A DNA stretch of 64,000 nucleotides from Scenedesmus sp. ARA3 (taxonomy: Eukaryota; Chlorophyta; Chlorophyceae; Sphaeropleales; Scenedesmaceae), in contig RWJK01001949.1 of NCBI GenBank assembly GCA_004335835.1, positions 1 through 64,000 on the forward strand. The letters are read 5' to 3'. The stretch's first letter is position 1, and each line of letters begins with the position of its first letter. The notes beneath the pieces were generated by a model that was not told the origin of the DNA, made no database searches, and saw only the letters and a program-made list of their open reading frames with translations. The translations under genes and the position numbers were made by a program. Below are positions 1-10,600 of this stretch, one piece after another.

Positions 1-1348
1 CGGAAGGCACATCCATGCACATGATCACTTCAGCCTTGGTGCTTCTGAGTTTCTCAAGACCAACTTTATCCTCTGTGTCTAAGTTAATGCATATGGGGCT
101 GCCTCAACACTGGCTATAACCATGTAGCTAGGTGGCCACCATGCGGCACTGTAACGTTTGTTGCACGCTAGCAAAGCGCTGTGTTGCTTGCTTTGGTGTG
201 CACTCAATACTTGCACTGCTGCTGGCCCACCGCACTGGCAGTACGTTCTTATTACTGTGAAGCAGACCTGTGTAAAGCTGCACAGCGTGTGCACGTGGAT
301 CAACGCCCTTTGGCACCAGCTTATTATACGCTGCTGCAGCCAGCTTGTCTTGGTGTGGCGTGGCAAACCCCTTGAGCCTGTAACCCTGGTGTCATCATCG
401 TCATCAACATGTTACCCATCAAGCCATAGCTTACTATATACGGCAGGGTGTGCCCGGTGCAACATCTATGTGATGTAATTGTAGGTTACTGTGCCTCAGC
501 CTGGTGTTAGATGAGATAATGATGAAAGCGACCTGAGCATTGGAACCGTGCCTAAAAAGGCATTTGCACAAGTCTTTACTTGACATCCACGGCGTGGCTT
601 CCATGCGGCATGCTTTGCCCTGCTTTTGTGTTGATAAAGAAGGAAACATGCGCATAGCTCTCCCAAGGCCCCACTACCAGGCGCATGGCTGCGCAAGCAC
701 GAAAGGCATGCACACCCCAAAGCTGCGCAACCAGTAGAGCACCGTGCGGATCAGCACACATACTCATGAACCGCGCTGTACACATGTGGCATACAAACTG
801 GGGCAGCCATCTAGTGATGTTGTGGTCCTCATGTTGTCGTCTTCGATCACCAACCAAGTTGCGATGCCTGCATGCAAACTGAAGCAGCCCTGCTGCCACC
901 ACACAGCCATAGCCTCATGCTCCTCAGGCTGCCCTGACGGCAGAGGGCTGCTCGGGCTTCCATGCGAGCACAGATAGTGTTGCTCAGGCAACAGGCACAC
1001 TCTGGTGTTGCTGAACTCTTGGCGGCTCACATTGCAGTGACGTGTTTTGCAGCTCAAAATTGGCCAAACAAAGCCTGCACTAAGGAGTGCAGCCACCGTG
1101 GCTGTTGAACAGCAAACCACCATTGTCAAACCTAGGTATGCCCCACAGTAGAGTGCTGCCCAGTGCCTGCGGCACACGCTGTGGCGCGCTGCTTAAATCT
1201 TGGCCGATCACAAGCCAGCTAATTAGCTCATTGCCACTGCAATCTGCCGCTGCAGGGCTAGGCGGCTGGGTCACAGTCGCCAACAAGCAGGTGGTTACAT
1301 TACAGCTTCTGCTGGCTTGTTGAGTTGCAGGTTGCTGCTCTCCCGTAC
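1..1348. other. Intergenic and 3' flank, no supported gene
   Basis: No reading frame here has recognisable domain content or consistent splice phases. The right end is the 3' flank of the minus-strand Armadillo gene and holds its probable poly(A) motifs. Short stretches resemble sequence near 4100-4260, on the other side of that gene, for example a shared 'gacctgagcattg' core at about 531 and 4226. This may be an old dispersed repeat, but the similarity is weak. Confidence 0.5.
1290..1302 (-). promoter_or_regulatory. Probable poly(A) signals (TGTAA x2)
   Basis: Read on the minus strand this is TGTAATGTAAC, two overlapping copies of the TGTAA motif that chlorophyte nuclear genes use as a poly(A) signal. 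It lies about 50 nt past the stop codon of the Armadillo gene. Confidence 0.5.
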
Positions 1349-3325
1349 TCATTCCAGCAGATCCCAAACTTCTGGCATAGCACGGATCCGCCTCGTCACG
1401 TCTTTGTTGCCTTGGCCTAAGGCGTACAGTGTCCAAGCTGCTGCAATCTGCACATCCTTGCTGCTGCTCGCCAGCAGCTGCACCAGCTGCTCTACAGCTT
1501 GCGCCACAGCCGCTATCTGCTGCTGCAAGGCCCGGTTGATGGCAGCTAGATTGAAAAGCACGTCTGTTGCTGCCTTCTGCACCTCCTGGCAGCTGCTGGC
1601 CAGCAGCGGCAGCAGCTGCTCTACTGCTGTTGGCACAACGACAATCTGGTGCAACAACTTGCAACCAGTCAGGATGCGCAGTACACCTGCAGCTGCCTTC
1701 TGCACATCGTGGCTGCTGCTGGCCAGCAGCTGCACCAACTGCTCGACAGCGTTTGGCACAGCAGCAATTTGCCGCGTTGTATCCATGCTGGTAAGAGCTA
1801 GTTGAGACAGTGCGCTGGCTGCTGCCTCCTGCACGTCCTGGCTGCTGCTGGCCAGCAGCTGCACCAGCTGCTCCACAGCTGTCGGCACAGCGGCAATTTG
1901 CCACTTAACCGTGCTGCCAAGAGCTAGGTTGAAGAGTGCAGTTGCTGCAGCCGCCTGCACACCCTGGCTGCTGCTGGCCAGCAGCTGCACCAGCTGCTCT
2001 ACAGCTGTTGGCACAGCCGCAATCTGCCGCTGCAAGGTCAGGTTTTTATAAGATAGGGTGGACAGCGCTGCTGCTGCAGCTGCCTGCACCTCCTGGCTGC
2101 TGCTGGCCAGCAGCTGCACCAGCTGCTCTACAGCTGTTGGCATAGCGGCAATCTGCTGCTGCAAGGTCAAGTTTTTATAAGCAAGGTTGCGCAGTGTGTC
2201 GGCTGCTGCCTGCTGCACATCCTGGCTGCTGCTGGCCAGCAGCTGCACCAGCTGCTCTGGAGCTTTTGGCCTAGCGGCAATCTGCTGCTGCAATGCCGGA
2301 ATGTGTATGGCTAAAACGCACAGTGCGCGTGCTGCTGCAGCCTGCACATCCTGGCTGCTGCTGCCCAGCAGCTGCAGCAGCTGCTCCACAGCACCAGGCA
2401 TACTGGCAACCTGCTGCTTGAAGGCTGCGCTGCCGTGAGCCAGATATTGCAGTGTCCTTGCTGCTTCCATCTGCACAGCTTGGCTGCTGCTGCCCAGCAG
2501 CTGCACCAGCTGCTCCACAGCACCCGGCACAGCAGCAACCTGCCGCCGCCTGGCCAGGTTGCCGGCAGCCAGGTTTGCCAGTGCGCCTGCTGCTGCCTCC
2601 TGCACAGCCTGGCTGCTGCTGGCCAGCAGCTGCACCAGCGGCTCCACAGTTTGTGGCATAGCAGCAATCCGCGGCTTCCTGGCCATGTTGCCAGCAGCTA
2701 GGTTGCGCAATGCACCTGCTGCTGCCACCTGTACATCTTGGCTGCTGATGGCCAGCAGCTGCACCAGCTGCTCTACAGCACCAGGCATACTGGCAATCTG
2801 ACGCGTAAAGGCTGGGTCGTTGTAAGCTAGGTCGTACAATGTGTCTGCTGCCTTCTTCTGCGCATCCCGGCTGCTGCTGGCCAGCAGCGGAAGCAGCTGC
2901 TCAAAAGCAGCCGGCATTGCGGCCGCCTGCTGCTTCGCTGCCGGTCCAGCAAAAGCTCGTTTGCTGAAAGCAGCTGCCGACTGCTGCACATCCTGGCTGC
3001 TGCTGCCTATCAGCTGCAGAAGACCCGCTGCAGCTTGCGGCGCAGCAGCAGCTTGTCGCTGCAAGGCTAGGCTGCCAGCAGCCAGGCTGCGCAGTGCACC
3101 TGCTGCTACCCTAAACATGGCTGTAACAGCTGCTGCTACTGTTGCAGCTGCTGTCTGCTGCCCCTGGTGGCTCGCAGGAAGGGCGTCCCTGCAACAGCTG
3201 CGCCGGCCAAGCTGCTTCAGCGATGTGACAGCACGCTGTTCTCTGGGGTGGCTGACCGGTGGTGCCCCTCTAACAGCTGCCTGCAAGCTTGAAGAGGCTG
3301 CCGCGCCTGCACATACGGAAGTAGG
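1349..3325 (-). CDS. Armadillo-repeat protein, about 13 repeats
   Basis: A single long open frame of about 655 codons. After an Ala/Arg-rich N-terminal 100 residues it consists almost wholly of units of about 42 residues. The consensus starts I-A-A-V-P-x-A-V-E-Q-L-V-Q-L-L-A-S-S-S-Q-D, continues with V-Q-x-A-A-A and ends near L-x-N-L-A; thirteen full units and one partial can be counted. This is the three-helix Armadillo pattern seen in importin-alpha and ARM-type E3 ligases, so a protein-interaction scaffold is the natural reading. No U-box, F-box or other partner domain is visible. The frame has no ATG at its left limit; the upstream boundary is probably a splice acceptor near 3307 (TATGTGCAG), and the first internal Met is at about 3118. 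The first exon is not identified. The units are also alike at DNA level, so recent unit gain is likely. Partners and location are unknown. Confidence 0.8.
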   Translation of the reverse strand, partial: PTSVCAGAAASSSLQAAVRGAPPVSHPREQRAVTSLKQLGRRSCCRDALPASHQGQQTAAATVAAAVTAMFRVAAGALRSLAAGSLALQRQAAAAPQAAAGLLQLIGSSSQDVQQSAAAFSKRAFAGPAAKQQAAAMPAAFEQLLPLLASSSRDAQKKAADTLYDLAYNDPAFTRQIASMPGAVEQLVQLLAISSQDVQVAAAGALRNLAAGNMARKPRIAAMPQTVEPLVQLLASSSQAVQEAAAGALANLAAGNLARRRQVAAVPGAVEQLVQLLGSSSQAVQMEAARTLQYLAHGSAAFKQQVASMPGAVEQLLQLLGSSSQDVQAAAARALCVLAIHIPALQQQIAARPKAPEQLVQLLASSSQDVQQAAADTLRNLAYKNLTLQQQIAAMPTAVEQLVQLLASSSQEVQAAAAAALSTLSYKNLTLQRQIAAVPTAVEQLVQLLASSSQGVQAAAATALFNLALGSTVKWQIAAVPTAVEQLVQLLASSSQDVQEAAASALSQLALTSMDTTRQIAAVPNAVEQLVQLLASSSHDVQKAAAGVLRILTGCKLLHQIVVVPTAVEQLLPLLASSCQEVQKAATDVLFNLAAINRALQQQIAAVAQAVEQLVQLLASSSKDVQIAAAWTLYALGQGNKDVTRRIRAMPEVWDLLE

Positions 3326-3329
3326 CACA

Positions 3330-5332
3330 ACAAAAACAACATTATATCATATAGTGATGCTAAGCATCCTCTCCTGGGAATCCAAGGCAAGGCAAAGGGG
3401 CTGGGTGTGTGCAGCTCCTGCAGGTACAGACACAAGGGCGTTGATGGCAGATAGAAGCCATCTCTTTGAGTAGTCCTACAAACTCACCGAGCACACGTCG
3501 CGCTTAGAGCAGCCCTGCAGCCGCCTCCTTCGCTTAGAGATTGAGTGCAATGTCTGCTGTTTCACATACCAGCGCTGCTGCGGCACAGCTGCACTGCTGT
3601 TCCCGCTGTACTACGAGCGCAATTTAGTCAGTTCATATCTTTCCTGTCGCCTGCAATCTCTCTAAGCACGCCTTGCGTTATTGCCACTGTTATTGTTTGT
3701 GCAGACCGAGGCATGAGTCTGATCAGCTAGGCGAACAGTCCTGATGATGGAAGTATAAAGTCAGGCTTGCTTATTTTTCAACGCAAGACCGAGGCGTAAA
3801 CTCTGCGAGGAGACATCAGGAGAACCCCCAGGGCCCGGCCTGGCGTGCCTCGAAACTGCCTGCGAGGTAGCTTTCATCTTCAACACCAAGCGACGTTTTC
3901 GGCTGGTTCATTAATGTTACATAATAAACACATAAACTTTAGCAGGTCAGTCGCAGACCTCGCGCAGCATAGTGCTGCTGCTGCAGGAATTGTAAACCCT
4001 GGACATGGCCATAGTCAATGTACGTGTCCGTCGTGTACACCGCGACACGGAACCAAACATTAGTTACATGTAACCTTAGATATTCCCAACATTGAGTGCT
4101 GCACAGTGGCTGCAGCGCAAGCTCTGGTGTGTTGCTTGAACCTTACCAGGTTGCAAGCCAATTGGCGGCTCACATCCTGAACACATCCGGTGTGAACTGG
4201 GGTCCCCAGCTCGGTTGCTCACCTGACCTGAGCATTGCAACCTTGCCTCAAGCAAGCAGAAGTGCACGGCAAATTTTACGTACAGCTGATAACTGCTTTG
4301 GCAAGCGACCCCAATGTTGCGCATGGAAGCTTCGAGCGTGGGCGTGTGCAGGCCACCGCCAGTGCACTGGCGCGTGCCGGCGGCACTGCTGATGAGATGC
4401 GGGGTGCTGGATCCCTCTGCAACTTCAGACAGAGAAATTAAAATCCACTGCTACCATGCAATGCCATTGCAGAGCGGCACACATGATGGACAAGAGGCAG
4501 GCACAATGGTGCAGTGGCTAACACAGTTCTATGATGATGGTGATTACACAGTTCCTTCACACTCCTTGGCAGAATCTACTTTGAGATCACAACATTTAAA
4601 AACACATCACGCTGACCAGCAACATCTGCCAGCACACCTGCTGCGCTGCAGCTCCTTGACGAGCGATGACCACTCGCTGAACAGCAACTGCACACTGCTG
4701 AACAGCAGCAGTTAGGTTTATGGCAAATTTATGGCCTTCAAGCTGCAGCACAATGAGTTGCAACACATAAGCCACAGTACACTGCCTCACAACTCATCCT
4801 GCTGAGCCACCCAGAGGTGCTGTGCCCTTCAGGGCAAGCTTGCAGCAAAAAGGTTGAAGTTGCTAGCTGAGTGGCACTTTCACTGAACCTGGGCCAGACG
4901 GACACACATGATGACGTTGCTCAACGCAGAACGGGCACACATCATGCTGCCACCTCTCCTGCAAACACACTGCACGTCAGCCACACTTCGTTTCACTGAA
5001 AAACCAAAGTGACGTACATGATGACGTTGCTCGATGCGGATAATGGCACGCATTGTGCCGCATATGCTCCTGCCAACACACTGGCAAAGCTCTACAAGTT
5101 ATCATCACAATTGCAGCTCACGCACAGCTGCTGCTACACGTGCACACACCTGTGCCTGTGCCACACTCCTGCACGACACCTGCACACACACAGCACACAC
5201 GTCCTGCTGCTGGTGCTGCTGCTGCTGCCTGGCCACCTGCAGTTGCCTTGCGCAGCTAGCCTCACACCTGCATACAAGCCATGTGGCTCCCATGTACATC
5301 ACATACCCCGCACTACACTGTCCCGCCAGCCC
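3330..5332. other. Intergenic, no supported gene
   Basis: It contains the unresolved 5' end of the Armadillo gene (possible first exon between 3330 and 3480) and the 3' flank of the Tha4 gene. A segment of about 45 bp around 'acatgatgacgttgctc' occurs twice, at about 4905-4947 and 5017-5055. Nothing else is supported. Confidence 0.45.
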
Positions 5333-6247
5333 TTACTCGCTCTTTGCCGTCTCCTTCTTCTCTTCCTGCTTCGCTGCTGGCTTGGCTGCTGCTGCTCCCT
5401 CCTCGTCCTCTCCCTTTGCTGCCGTCTCAAGCTCAGTTTTGAACTCCTCCGCTGCGGTCTGGAAGCTCCTGACTGTTTTTCCCAGGCCCTTGCCAAGCTC
5501 TGGAAGCTTGCTGGGACCAAAAATGAGTGCAGCAACGCCTGCAATGACAGCGATTTCGGGCAGGCCCAGACCGAAGAGGCCCTGGCAGACAACGCCGCGC
5601 TGCTGCTGCTGCTGCCGCTGCAGCAGGGGGCTGGCTGCCAGGCTGCTGCCTGAGAAGGGGCGGGCTGGCACCTACACCGCGGAAGAGCAGAAGTGAGGGA
5701 GTTAGTGATGCTTGTGACACGGAAGTAAACCTGTGTATAGTGGTGTGCGCCTGTGGTGCTGGCAAGACACAGCCAGACACGGCCTGATGTGCTGTGGTGA
5801 GGGGAGGAGGGGTGCAGGGGTGTTCCAAAGTTGTGTGCCTCACAAATGGCGTGCATCCATACAAAAGCCACTCCAACCGTTCTAACAGTATAACAAGGCT
5901 GGATGACGATTAAGAACACCCAACAATATCCATGTCACAGCAAGCACTGCTGGCTGCATGGTTGTGCTGAGATGGACAGCAGCAGCATGCCACACGTGCT
6001 ACTGCTGCCAGTGCTGCCATTGCTGCCATGACTTGCATGCATCTGCATGCGTCATGCCAATGACACTTATCACAGTTTTAGTGTGCATACAATGGCTGCC
6101 AACTGTTCAATTGTCTCAGCAGTCCTTGCTTGCCTGCACTGTGCTCCGCAGCAGTGTTGCTGGCCGCTGCACTGCCGTGGGCTGTGTGGCTCCCGATCGG
6201 CCCAGCATTGACGTCTTTCCAGTTGTGTGCATTGCAGAGACGGCCAT
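5333..6247 (-). CDS. Thylakoid Sec-independent translocase TatA/Tha4
   Basis: Pore-forming subunit of the thylakoid delta-pH/Tat pathway, which exports folded proteins across the thylakoid membrane. Exon 2 (5671-5333) encodes the whole family signature: a short membrane helix with the hallmark acidic residue near its start (L-P-E-I-A-V-I-A-G), the hinge F-G-P-S-K-L-P-E-L-G, an amphipathic helix, and an acidic Ala/Lys/Glu-rich tail. Exon 1 is proposed at 6247-6140 (or to 6134 with a GC-AG intron). It encodes a Ser/Thr/Arg-rich, acid-poor leader typical of a chloroplast transit peptide. Both donor choices are phase 0 and match the acceptor at 5672 (GTGTAG). The product is about 148 aa, within the usual range for a Tha4 precursor. 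A pea Tha4/HCF106-type protein is the closest reading; the short tail favours Tha4. Exon 2 is certain and exon 1 is inferred. Confidence 0.85.
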
Positions 6248-6616
6248 GGCGAGCAGGCAATTAGTTGGTGTCGAGATGCGATGACAGGACACGGAAGCAC
6301 GCTCAGTGGCTGCGCAGGCTTCTGTTGCGAAATTAATACAATCGATGCTACCAATGGACGTAGTTGATCCCGTACTGTCAGAACTTCGTGTCACAAGGCT
6401 TGTCCTTTTCCTGCCACCGAGAATTGCAAAGCCATCGGTCGCCAACTTGAAATCATAGCCACGTTCAGGTTCTTTGCGGTGGTCGCTTCAGCGACAGCCG
6501 CTGGAACAGCCAGCCACGCGCAGCACCCACCTAGCTGTTGCAGACAAGTGCACATGGCACACCGCTTCACTAGTTCAAGCTGCTAGGTCTTGCGGTGGTA
6601 GTTGCCTAGACTCACG
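6248..6616. promoter_or_regulatory. Divergent intergenic region Tha4 / RING gene
   Basis: These 369 bp separate two divergently transcribed genes, so both promoters should lie here. No TATA box or other element stands out. Confidence 0.4.
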
Positions 6617-7615
6617 ATGTCTACGGCGCTCACGGCGTCTGTTTGGGGCCAGGGCCGGGCTGCTGTTGCTTTATCAGCCCAAGTAGTGCAGCAAGGACTC
6701 AAGGAAGGGGATGAAGAGTGCCACATCTGCAGAGACGATATCCCAGCCACGATAGCCTTCGTGCCATGCAAGCACAAGGTCTGCTTCGGCTGTGTGGAGA
6801 ACATGAGGGCCAAGAACATCTTCAAGGTGCGCTGGCAAGCAGGCAGGAAGCAGTTTGGTGGTGCTGTTCATGCTGTGCATGCTGTGCAGCCAGGATAAAT
6901 GCAATGTTACATGGAGATCTCGTAGTTTTTGTAGCTGGATCATGAAATTGCTTAACGGGTGCTAATGTCAGCGCTGATCACAGTGTCATGGAGCTTCAGC
7001 GCAGCGTGCCAGCAGCAGCGGAGGCAGCAGTAGCACCAGCCAGTATGCTTTCTGTGCCCCGCAAAGCATCTGGAGGCTTGTTGCGTGCTGCGGACTGTTG
7101 AAAAGACCATCCAGCAATGCAGTTCATTGCGGCATGGCAGTGCAAGCGGCTCACCCTGCATGCCACATCCTGCCTTCTGTACTGCACACGTTGCTAGCAG
7201 GCAGTTGCCTTGACAACGCACGTGTTGCGTAGTCCTTGCTGCACGTTGCATAACAGGCGGCAGGCTTCTTCATGATGCACGCAGCAGCGCATGATCCCTG
7301 TGATCTGCTGATCATGCTATGCTTCCCTGATCCTCAACCCTGTACAGAAGATCCCGTTCACACATCTCACCCACTTTTGTGCCACGCGTCCCTGCACTGA
7401 TCCTCCTCATTGTCCATCCGTGGCGCCGGCACTGTTACTTACCCATTTTGTGTGCTTGCGCATATCACGTTTCATGCACCCTTGCAGTACGTTTACTGTA
7501 CAGCTGTTGTGACTGCACCTCCACTGCCCATTTCGTGTGCCCTTGCAGGCCGACAAGGGCATCAAGTGCCCTTTCTGCAGACAGTACGTGGACGGCTACC
7601 GGTCAACCCTCACGT

Positions 7616-7671
<56 letters not shown>

Positions 7672-10600
7672 CATGACTGCATGATGGCATTGCAGCTGCA
7701 AAAGCATCCTGCATTGCAACAGCTGGTTGCGATTGGGAGGCTGGCTGCCGGTGGGATCTGATGTGGATGCGCAAAGAAGACGGCTGCGTGTGGCAGCACA
7801 ACATGGCATTGCTGTGTTGCACTGTGCAAAGCCTGCAATTTTGATGCGATTGTCTGAGGGAAGGGGCGGCTGGGTGGCACACGGTGCCTCTCTCTGCACC
7901 TGCTTGCTCACCAAGCAGTTTGCGTGCTGCAGCTGCCGTATAGTTGTGCTCCGTGTGCTACCCGGCACAAACGTTGTCTACATCGTCGCATATGCGCTCG
8001 CCGTTGACTGTTTCCTGCAGGGCCAATGCAGCAGTGCAGAGGTTCCTGCTAGAGGCCAATAAGGCCGCCAACATTGCAGCAGCAGCGCGTGCAGCAGCGG
8101 AGCGTAAGGCCATGGGCCAGCAGGGGCCGGCACCTGCAGCAGCAGCAGCAGCCAGCTCGGCTGGCAGCAGCAGCAGCAGCGCTGCAGCAGCATCAGGCGG
8201 CCTCAGGCCTCCTTCGGTGAGTGGGGTGGGGTTGGCGGGTGAATTGCTGGAAATTTGTGGCAGGGCTAGCAGCAGCAGCAGCGGTTGGCCTCAGGCCTCC
8301 TTCGGTGAGTGGGGTGGGGATGGGGAATGCATTGCCGAGGAGCTGTGGCAGGGGTAGTAGCAGCAGCAGCAGCAGCAGCGGGCGGCCTCAGGTCTTTCTC
8401 GGTGAGCTGTTGGGGGTGGATGGCTGGGAATCTCTGGAAGGAATGGCAGGGCCAGCAGCAGCAGCAGGAGCAGGAGCGGCAGCAGCGGGCGGCCTCAGGC
8501 CTCCCTTGGTGAGCTGTTGGAAGTGGATCGCTGGGGCGCCATGTGAGCTGTGGCAGGCGTAGCAGCAGCAGCAGCAGGCGGCCTCAGGCCTCCCTCGGTG
8601 AGCTGTGGGGAGTGGATTGCTGCGGAGCTGTGGCAGGGGCAGCAGCAGCAGCAGCAGCGGGTGGCCTCAGGCCTCCCTCGTTGAGTGAGCCTCTCGTCCC
8701 CTTTGAGCCTCTCGTTGGCTCCTGACTGGGGTTCCCACTCCTCGTTGAGTGGAGCATGTAATGTAATGTAATGTAATGAGGTGGGGGTGGGGGATGCATT
8801 GCCAAGGAGCTGTGGCAGGGGTAGTAGCAGCAGCAGCAGCACCGGGCGGCCTCAGGTCTTCCTCGGTGAGCTGTTGGGAGTGGATGGCTGGAAGGAATGG
8901 CAGGGGTAGCAGCAGCAAAGGAAAGCGCTGGAAGGAATGGCAGGGGTAGCAACAGCAGCAGGAGCATTAGCGGCAGCCGGCCGCGTCAGGCCTTCCTCCG
9001 TGAGCTGTTGTTAGTGGATCGGCGGGGCGCAGTGGGAGCTGTGGCAGGGGTGGAGCAGCAGCAGCAGCGGGTGGCCTCAGGCCTCCCTCGATGAGTGTCT
9101 GTGTGGGTTTGGATTGCTGCGGAGCTGTGGCAGGGGTAGCAGCAGCAGCAGCAGCAGCAGCAGCGGGTGGCTTCAGGCCTCCCTCGGTGAGCTGTGGGGA
9201 GTGGATTGCTGCGGAGCTGTGGCAGGGGTAGCAGCAGCAGCAGCGGGTGGCCTCGGGCCTCCCTCGGTGTGTTTCTGTGGGGGTTTGTATTGCTGCGGAG
9301 CTGTGGCAGGGGTAGCAGCAGCAGCGGGTGGTCTCAGGCCTCCCTCGTTGAGCGAGGTGGGGCTGGCGGGTGAAGTGCGTCACCTTTCTCCTCGGTATCG
9401 TGTGTGCATGGCATGCTGGCGCGCCAGCTGCAGCAGCAGCAGCAGCAGCGGGCGAGGACTGCAGTTCCTGCGGCCGCACCCAACTGCGAATGTTGTCACT
9501 GTCTGTAACTGTGTTTCTGCAGGCTGGCGCGTCAGCTGCTGCAGCAGCAGCGGGCGAGGACCAGACGTGGAACTGCGGCGGCTGTGGCCGCCAGAACTTT
9601 ATCTGGCGCGAGTTCTGCAGCCACTGCAAGCGGCCCTGCGCCAACCCCTACGCAACAGACAAGCTCAGCCAGACCAAGAAGGTGGGCAGGGGGGGATTGG
9701 GTGCTTGCAGTACATAAAGGAATGCTTAGTTGTGACTGGGACACTTGCTGCTGCTGTGCCAACCCCTACGCAGCAGACAAGCTCAGCCAGACCAAAAAGG
9801 TGGGCAGGGGGGATTGGGTGCCTGCAGACATATTGCTTCATGGCGACTGGGACACTGGCTGCTGCTGCGCCAACGCCTACTGTTACACATATGCAAAAGA
9901 CAAGCTCAGCCAGACCAAGAAGGTGGGCAGGGATGGGATCGTTCGCCTGCAGCACATACGTTTCATTGCAACTGGACACATGCTGCTGCTGTGCCCACCC
10001 CTACGCATCAGGCAAGCTCAGCCAGACCAAGAAGGTGGGCAGGGGTGGATTGGGTGCTTGCAGTGCAGCAAGGTGATGTAGGGACTTATTCCGGGGCACT
10101 TTGGGACACTTGCTGCTGCTGCGCCAACCCCTACGGCTCAGACAAGCTCAGCCAGGCCAAGAAGGTAGGTGGTGCAATCAAGTGCGTGCAGTGCAGCTGT
10201 GTGATGTGCTGGGGCCAGTTGTACTGTAGAGGAAGAGCACTGTTGAAACTGAGCACTCTTGCAACTGACATGTCAGTATGTTTCTTCTGTATTTTCACCC
10301 GCAGGGCCTGTCTGCGGTGACGCGCGAGGAGCTGTGGGCTACACACTTTCTCACTTTGACCAGCACTCGAAAATTTTCATACTAGGCATGACAACCAACC
10401 TTTTTACTCTTCCGCCTGCAGGACCTGTCTGCCGTGAGCCGCGAGGAGCTGGTGGGCTACATCAGGGACCAGGGCGGCTTCAGCCTGCGCAAGGGCCTGC
10501 GCGACATGGGCGTCAGCATCGATGGCCAAAAGAGCTACGGTGCGGTTTGTTTCAAGTCGCTGTGCTAGATGATCCTCGTTTGCTGCAGGAATCTTGGCGG

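Noticed and set aside
1080..1904. 274-residue open frame overlapping the Armadillo gene in another minus-strand frame
   Set aside because: It is a shadow of the repetitive Armadillo coding sequence, with Cys/Gly/Ala-rich content and no domain.
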